Of a DNA stretch of 8,209 bases, positions 5,421 through 8,209 are shown piece after piece. The DNA comes from DASZHJ01 sp035280245 (GTDB taxonomy: Bacteria; Pseudomonadota; Alphaproteobacteria; ATCC43930; CGMCC-115725), in contig DATEGF010000158.1 in NCBI GenBank assembly GCA_035280245.1, positions 1-8,209 of the forward strand. Reading direction: 5' to 3'. Positions within the stretch are counted from its first letter, which is position 1; each line of letters opens with the position of its first letter. The position numbers and the translations under genes were made by a program. Under the pieces are notes generated by a model. It was not told where the DNA came from. It did not search any database and saw only the letters and a list, made by a program, of their open reading frames with translations.

Positions 5421-6854
5421 ATGGGGGGCTCCGCGAGCAACCGGCGCGCGGTCCGCGCGGCGATATCGGCTCTACTGATGGCGCTTCTCTGGGCCTCTTG
5501 CGCCACCGCGCAGGTGCCGGCCGCGCCCGCGAGCGATGCTCAGCCACAGCCGAGCCCGCATGCGAGCGGCTTCTGGGAGCGCGACGTGCTCACGGGCGAC
5601 TGGGGCGGCGTCCGGACCGATTGGGAGAACCACGGCATCCAGCTCGGCGCCAACTACATCGGCGAAGTGCTCGGCAATACCACCGGCGGCGTGCGCCGTG
5701 GCGCGACCTATGACGGGCGGCTGGAGCTCTACCTGACCGTCGATCTCGGGAAGGCCGTCGACTGGTCGGGCGCCACCTTCCACGCGAACGCCTATGAGAC
5801 CCATGGGCGCGGGCTTTCCACGGACAACCTCGGTAACAACCTCATGACGGTGAGCAGCGTCGAGGCCTCGCGGACGATGCGTCTCTTCGACCTGTGGCTG
5901 GAGCAGCAGCTGTGGGACAACCTGGTCGCGGTGCGGATCGGTCAGCTCGCGGCCGACGACGAGTTCATCGTCAGCCAATACGGCAGTCTGTTCATCAACT
6001 CCACGTTCGGTTGGCCGGCGATCACGGCGACCGACCTGCCGAGCGGCGGGCCCGCTGATCCGCTGGCGACGCCAGGCGTGCGGATCAAGGTCCAGCCGAC
6101 GGACCGGATTTCGGTCCTGGCGGCGGTGTTCAACGGCAACCCCGCGGGGCCCGGGACCGGCAATCCGCAATTGCGCGATGCCGGCGGCACGGCCTTCCGC
6201 GTCAACGACGATGCCTTTGCGATCGCCGAGGCCGCCTACGCGCTCAACCAGGAAAAGGACGCGACGGGCCTGCCCGGTACCTACAAGCTCGGCGGCTGGT
6301 ACCACTCCGGCAAGTTCGCCGATCAGCGCTTCGACAGCCGCGGCCTCTCGCTGGCGAGCCCTGCAAGCTCGGGCGTGCCGGCGCAGCATCGCGGCGACTA
6401 TGGCCTCTATGCGATGGTCGATCAGATGATCTGGCGCGTGCCCGAGACCAAGGACAACGGGCTCGGCGTCTTCGTGCGGGTGGCCGGCAGCCCCTCCGAC
6501 CGGAACCAGGTCGACTTCTACGCCGATGGCGGCTTCAACTACAAAGGCCTGCTGCCGGATCGCGGCGATGACGTGCTCGGCCTCGCTCTCGCCTATGCGC
6601 GCATCAGCGACGCCGCGAGCGGCCTCGACCGCGACGTCAATTTCTTCAATGGCACAAGCCATCCCGTTCGCGACCGCGAGATGGCGCTGGAGCTCACCTA
6701 TCGTGCTCAGCTGGCGCCCTGGTGGACCGTGCAGCCCGACCTGCAGGTCATCTTCCATCCCGGCGGCCATGTGGTCGATCCGACGGATCCCACGGGCACG
6801 CGCGCGATCCGCGACGCGCTGGTCCTCGGCGTCCGGACGGGCATCGCGTTCTGA
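5421..6854 (+). CDS. OprB-family carbohydrate-selective outer-membrane porin
   Basis: A 477-aa precursor of a beta-barrel porin for passive uptake of sugars or similar small solutes through the outer membrane. Residues 1-30 are a Sec signal peptide: RR at 8-9, hydrophobic 'AISALLMALLW', and cleavage probably after ATA (28-30). Cys27 is not in a proper lipobox because a Trp occupies position -3. The mature part begins with a short Pro/Ala-rich linker and then the family hallmark 'WERDVLTGDWGGVRTDWENH', followed by 'GIQLGANYIGEVLGN'. Alternating strands with aromatic girdles follow, including 'LFDLWLEQQLWDNLVAVRIG', 'GTYKLGGWYHSGKFADQRFD' and 'MALELTYRAQLAPWWTVQPD', and the protein ends in 'GVRTGIAF' with the C-terminal Phe that the BAM complex recognises. 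Its TGA directly abuts the stop of the convergent ATP-grasp gene. The substrate cannot be inferred from sequence. Confidence 0.9.
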   Translation: MGGSASNRRAVRAAISALLMALLWASCATAQVPAAPASDAQPQPSPHASGFWERDVLTGDWGGVRTDWENHGIQLGANYIGEVLGNTTGGVRRGATYDGRLELYLTVDLGKAVDWSGATFHANAYETHGRGLSTDNLGNNLMTVSSVEASRTMRLFDLWLEQQLWDNLVAVRIGQLAADDEFIVSQYGSLFINSTFGWPAITATDLPSGGPADPLATPGVRIKVQPTDRISVLAAVFNGNPAGPGTGNPQLRDAGGTAFRVNDDAFAIAEAAYALNQEKDATGLPGTYKLGGWYHSGKFADQRFDSRGLSLASPASSGVPAQHRGDYGLYAMVDQMIWRVPETKDNGLGVFVRVAGSPSDRNQVDFYADGGFNYKGLLPDRGDDVLGLALAYARISDAASGLDRDVNFFNGTSHPVRDREMALELTYRAQLAPWWTVQPDLQVIFHPGGHVVDPTDPTGTRAIRDALVLGVRTGIAF

Positions 6855-8075
6855 TCAGGCCTTGGCCGCTCTCGCCAGCATCGCCTGGAAGGCGTCGAAC
6901 ACCTTGCGCATCTGCGGGCCCTTGTAGGGGAAGAGGTCCGGCGGATCCATGGCGTGGACGATCATAGCGACGTCCGCCTCGAAGATCAGCAGTTCGCCCT
7001 CGGGCGTCTCGCCGCAGTCGATGCCGAAATACTCGAGTCCCACACGCTCGGCGAGCGCCGCGAAGGCGCGCGCGTGGCGTCGGGCGAAATCCCGGTCAAA
7101 CTCGGCCATGAAGCGCGCTTCCTCGGCGCGCTTCTCCGCGCTCTCGCGCATGCCGGCGTTCAGGTAGTGGATCATCCAGTGCTGCGACACGCCCATGTGT
7201 GAGGCAAACGGGTGGCCATCGATCAGCGCGACGCGGTACTTCCGGAACAGGCCGTCGGCGCTGCGGTAGTCGACGAATCGTGCGACATAGAAGCCGGGCT
7301 GCGGATTCTCGTTGAGATAGGCGGCGACAGCGGCGGGTGTCTCGAGCTTGGTCAGGCCCTGGCCCGCGTGCGAGCCGATCGGCCGGGCGATGATCGGGAA
7401 CTTGAGATCGTCGGGCGCGGGCTTGCCGGCGCCGAGCCGTACCAGGTCCTGGCGATCGAGTCTGAGGGTGCGCGGGATCGCGATGCCGGGTGACGAGCGC
7501 AGTAGCTCCCAGGCGCCCTCGCGCGAGAGCCGGACGACCCGCTCGGGCACATTGAGCACGGGGCGCGGCCAGCTCCGGATCACTGGCTCCAGCGCGCGCA
7601 GCAAGCCCTCGTTCTCGTCGGACTCGCCGATCGCCACGAAGGCGATGTCGTGGTCGGGTATGCTCTCCAGCGCCGCCGCGCCGGGGCTCAGGTAGAGCAT
7701 GTCGAGGCGGACGTTGGCGCCTTCGAGCAGGAACTCGAGCGGCGTGTTCGCCATGAAATCGCCCGGCGCCATGAAGGCGAGCAGGCGGATCTCATCCTGG
7801 CTGGGTCGCGCCGCGGGCCGGCGGTAGACGCGCTGAAGCTCGAGCGCGCGGTTCTGGAGATCCTGCGCGTCGCCGGTGTTGCCATAGAGATGCTCGATGG
7901 TGGCGAGGTCCAGGAGCACGCCGGCGTTCGCGGGCTCGGCGATCATGCGCCGGATCAACTCGGAGCTGACGGGCGACAGGTCGAGCCCATCGAAAGCGCG
8001 CTTGGCGAGCGTCGCAAGGCCGATGATTTCCGTCGGCTCGCCGGGGCGTGCCATGGTGGGCGCCGCGAGGGTCAT
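6855..8075 (-). CDS. ATP-grasp (RimK-type) ligase-like protein with helical N-terminal repeat region
   Basis: A 406-aa cytosolic protein of unknown substrate. Residues about 35-90 are helical and resemble one or two TPR-like repeats ('LLDLATIEHLYGNTGDAQDL', 'QNRALELQRVYRR'). A central alpha/beta pre-ATP-grasp domain (about 94-180) contains 'FMAPGDFMANTPLEFLLEG' and 'HDIAFVAIGESDEN'. The ATP-grasp fold covers about 185-400: 'FPIIARPIGSHAGQGLTKL' (226-244) as the ATP-binding beta-strand and glycine-rich loop, 'YVARFVDYRSADGLFRKYRV' (263-282), and metal ligands in 'YFGIDCGETPEGELLIFEAD' (349-368), probably Asp353 and Glu366. The usual final Asn ligand is Asp368. Such enzymes join a carboxylate to an amine via an acyl-phosphate, often forming peptide-like bonds. 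ATG 8075 has GGAG (8083-8086) 7 nt upstream and overlaps the previous gene's stop (ATGA). The open frame extends upstream, but that stretch is the other gene's coding region. Confidence 0.8.
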   Translation of the reverse strand: MTLAAPTMARPGEPTEIIGLATLAKRAFDGLDLSPVSSELIRRMIAEPANAGVLLDLATIEHLYGNTGDAQDLQNRALELQRVYRRPAARPSQDEIRLLAFMAPGDFMANTPLEFLLEGANVRLDMLYLSPGAAALESIPDHDIAFVAIGESDENEGLLRALEPVIRSWPRPVLNVPERVVRLSREGAWELLRSSPGIAIPRTLRLDRQDLVRLGAGKPAPDDLKFPIIARPIGSHAGQGLTKLETPAAVAAYLNENPQPGFYVARFVDYRSADGLFRKYRVALIDGHPFASHMGVSQHWMIHYLNAGMRESAEKRAEEARFMAEFDRDFARRHARAFAALAERVGLEYFGIDCGETPEGELLIFEADVAMIVHAMDPPDLFPYKGPQMRKVFDAFQAMLARAAKA

Positions 8076-8209
8076 GAATGGGCTCCGAGCCATGCGGCCT
8101 TGTCGAGAACGGCCAAGGCGCGCGCGATGATTGCGTCGGCGCCCGATCCGGCGGCGGCCTCGACCGCGAGCCTCGCGCTGGCGCACAGCCTGAGCGCGCT
8201 TACGGCCAC
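8072..8209 (-). CDS. Hypothetical protein, C-terminal 45 codons only
   Basis: The last 45 codons of a gene that begins beyond the right edge and ends at TGA 8074-8072, sharing ATGA with the start of the ATP-grasp gene. The visible protein is very rich in Ala and Leu (for example 'LRLCASARLAVEAAAGSGAD' and 'AIIARALAVLDKAAWLGAHS') and is probably helical. Strong G/C preference at third codon positions and the tight overlap support it as real coding sequence. I do not recognise the family from this fragment. The overlap implies translational coupling and a shared role with the ATP-grasp protein. Confidence 0.6.
   Translation of the reverse strand: MAVSALRLCASARLAVEAAAGSGADAIIARALAVLDKAAWLGAHS

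Noticed and set aside
5421..5510. Lipoprotein signal in the porin precursor (Cys27)
   Set aside because: The residues before Cys are W-A-S, which does not fit a lipobox with a small aliphatic residue at -3. A signal peptidase I site (ATA) follows directly.
5472..6770. A 432-codon open frame antisense to the porin gene
   Set aside because: The plus-strand frame encodes a clear OprB porin with signal peptide and C-terminal Phe. The antisense product is rich in Arg/Ala/Val/His with no recognisable domain, as expected for a shadow frame in GC-rich DNA.
6857..6880. Short GGCC repeats after the porin stop as a terminator
   Set aside because: The AGGCCTTGGCC stretch gives only a tiny imperfect stem with no U-tract, and it lies inside the ATP-grasp coding region.

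Overview
The window is GC-rich (roughly two thirds G+C by eye), gene-dense DNA with strong G/C bias at third codon positions. The gene types (a family III CoA-transferase, an HpcH/HpaI aldolase of the 'VDMQHG' type, an OprB-type porin, an Oxygenase-NA protein) point to an alphaproteobacterium, probably of the Rhizobiales/Rhodospirillales kind. That assignment is inference, because there is no rRNA or other marker. The OprB porin with a C-terminal Phe and a signal peptide shows that the cell has an outer membrane. I found no tRNA, rRNA, insertion sequence, CRISPR array or phage gene. It looks like ordinary chromosomal metabolic DNA.

Left part (1-3542): a minus-strand run reads CoA-transferase (2371 to 998), then a zeta-class glutathione transferase of the maleylacetoacetate isomerase type (918 to 277), then the N-terminal end of a CynX/NimT-type MFS transporter (280 to beyond the left edge, overlapping the GST stop as GTGA). 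A 2-hydroxyacid dehydrogenase (2562-3542, plus) diverges from this run across a ~190 bp promoter region. Together these genes suggest uptake and catabolism of a carboxylic or aromatic-derived acid through CoA activation, isomerisation and 2-oxo/2-hydroxyacid interconversion. The substrate cannot be read from the sequence.

Middle (3555-5315): an HpcH/HpaI-family class II aldolase (minus) converges on the dehydrogenase with only 12 bp between the stops, and fits the same acid-catabolic theme. A 246 bp divergent gap follows. It holds what looks like the decayed 5' end of a TctC/Bug-type solute receptor gene: a signal-peptide-like 29-codon ORF, a stop, then receptor-like codons. After it comes an Oxygenase-NA (PF09859, COG3826) Fe(II)/2-oxoglutarate dioxygenase on the plus strand.

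Right part (5421-8209): an OprB-family porin (plus) abuts, stop codon to stop codon, a 406-aa ATP-grasp ligase-like protein (minus). The ATP-grasp gene is coupled by an ATGA overlap to an upstream gene of which only the last 45 codons are in the window.

The points most worth a second look are the permuted-looking CoA-transferase, the altered catalytic loop of the GST, the receptor remnant, and the ATP-grasp pair of unknown product. I did not find convincing evidence of a wholly new biological system.
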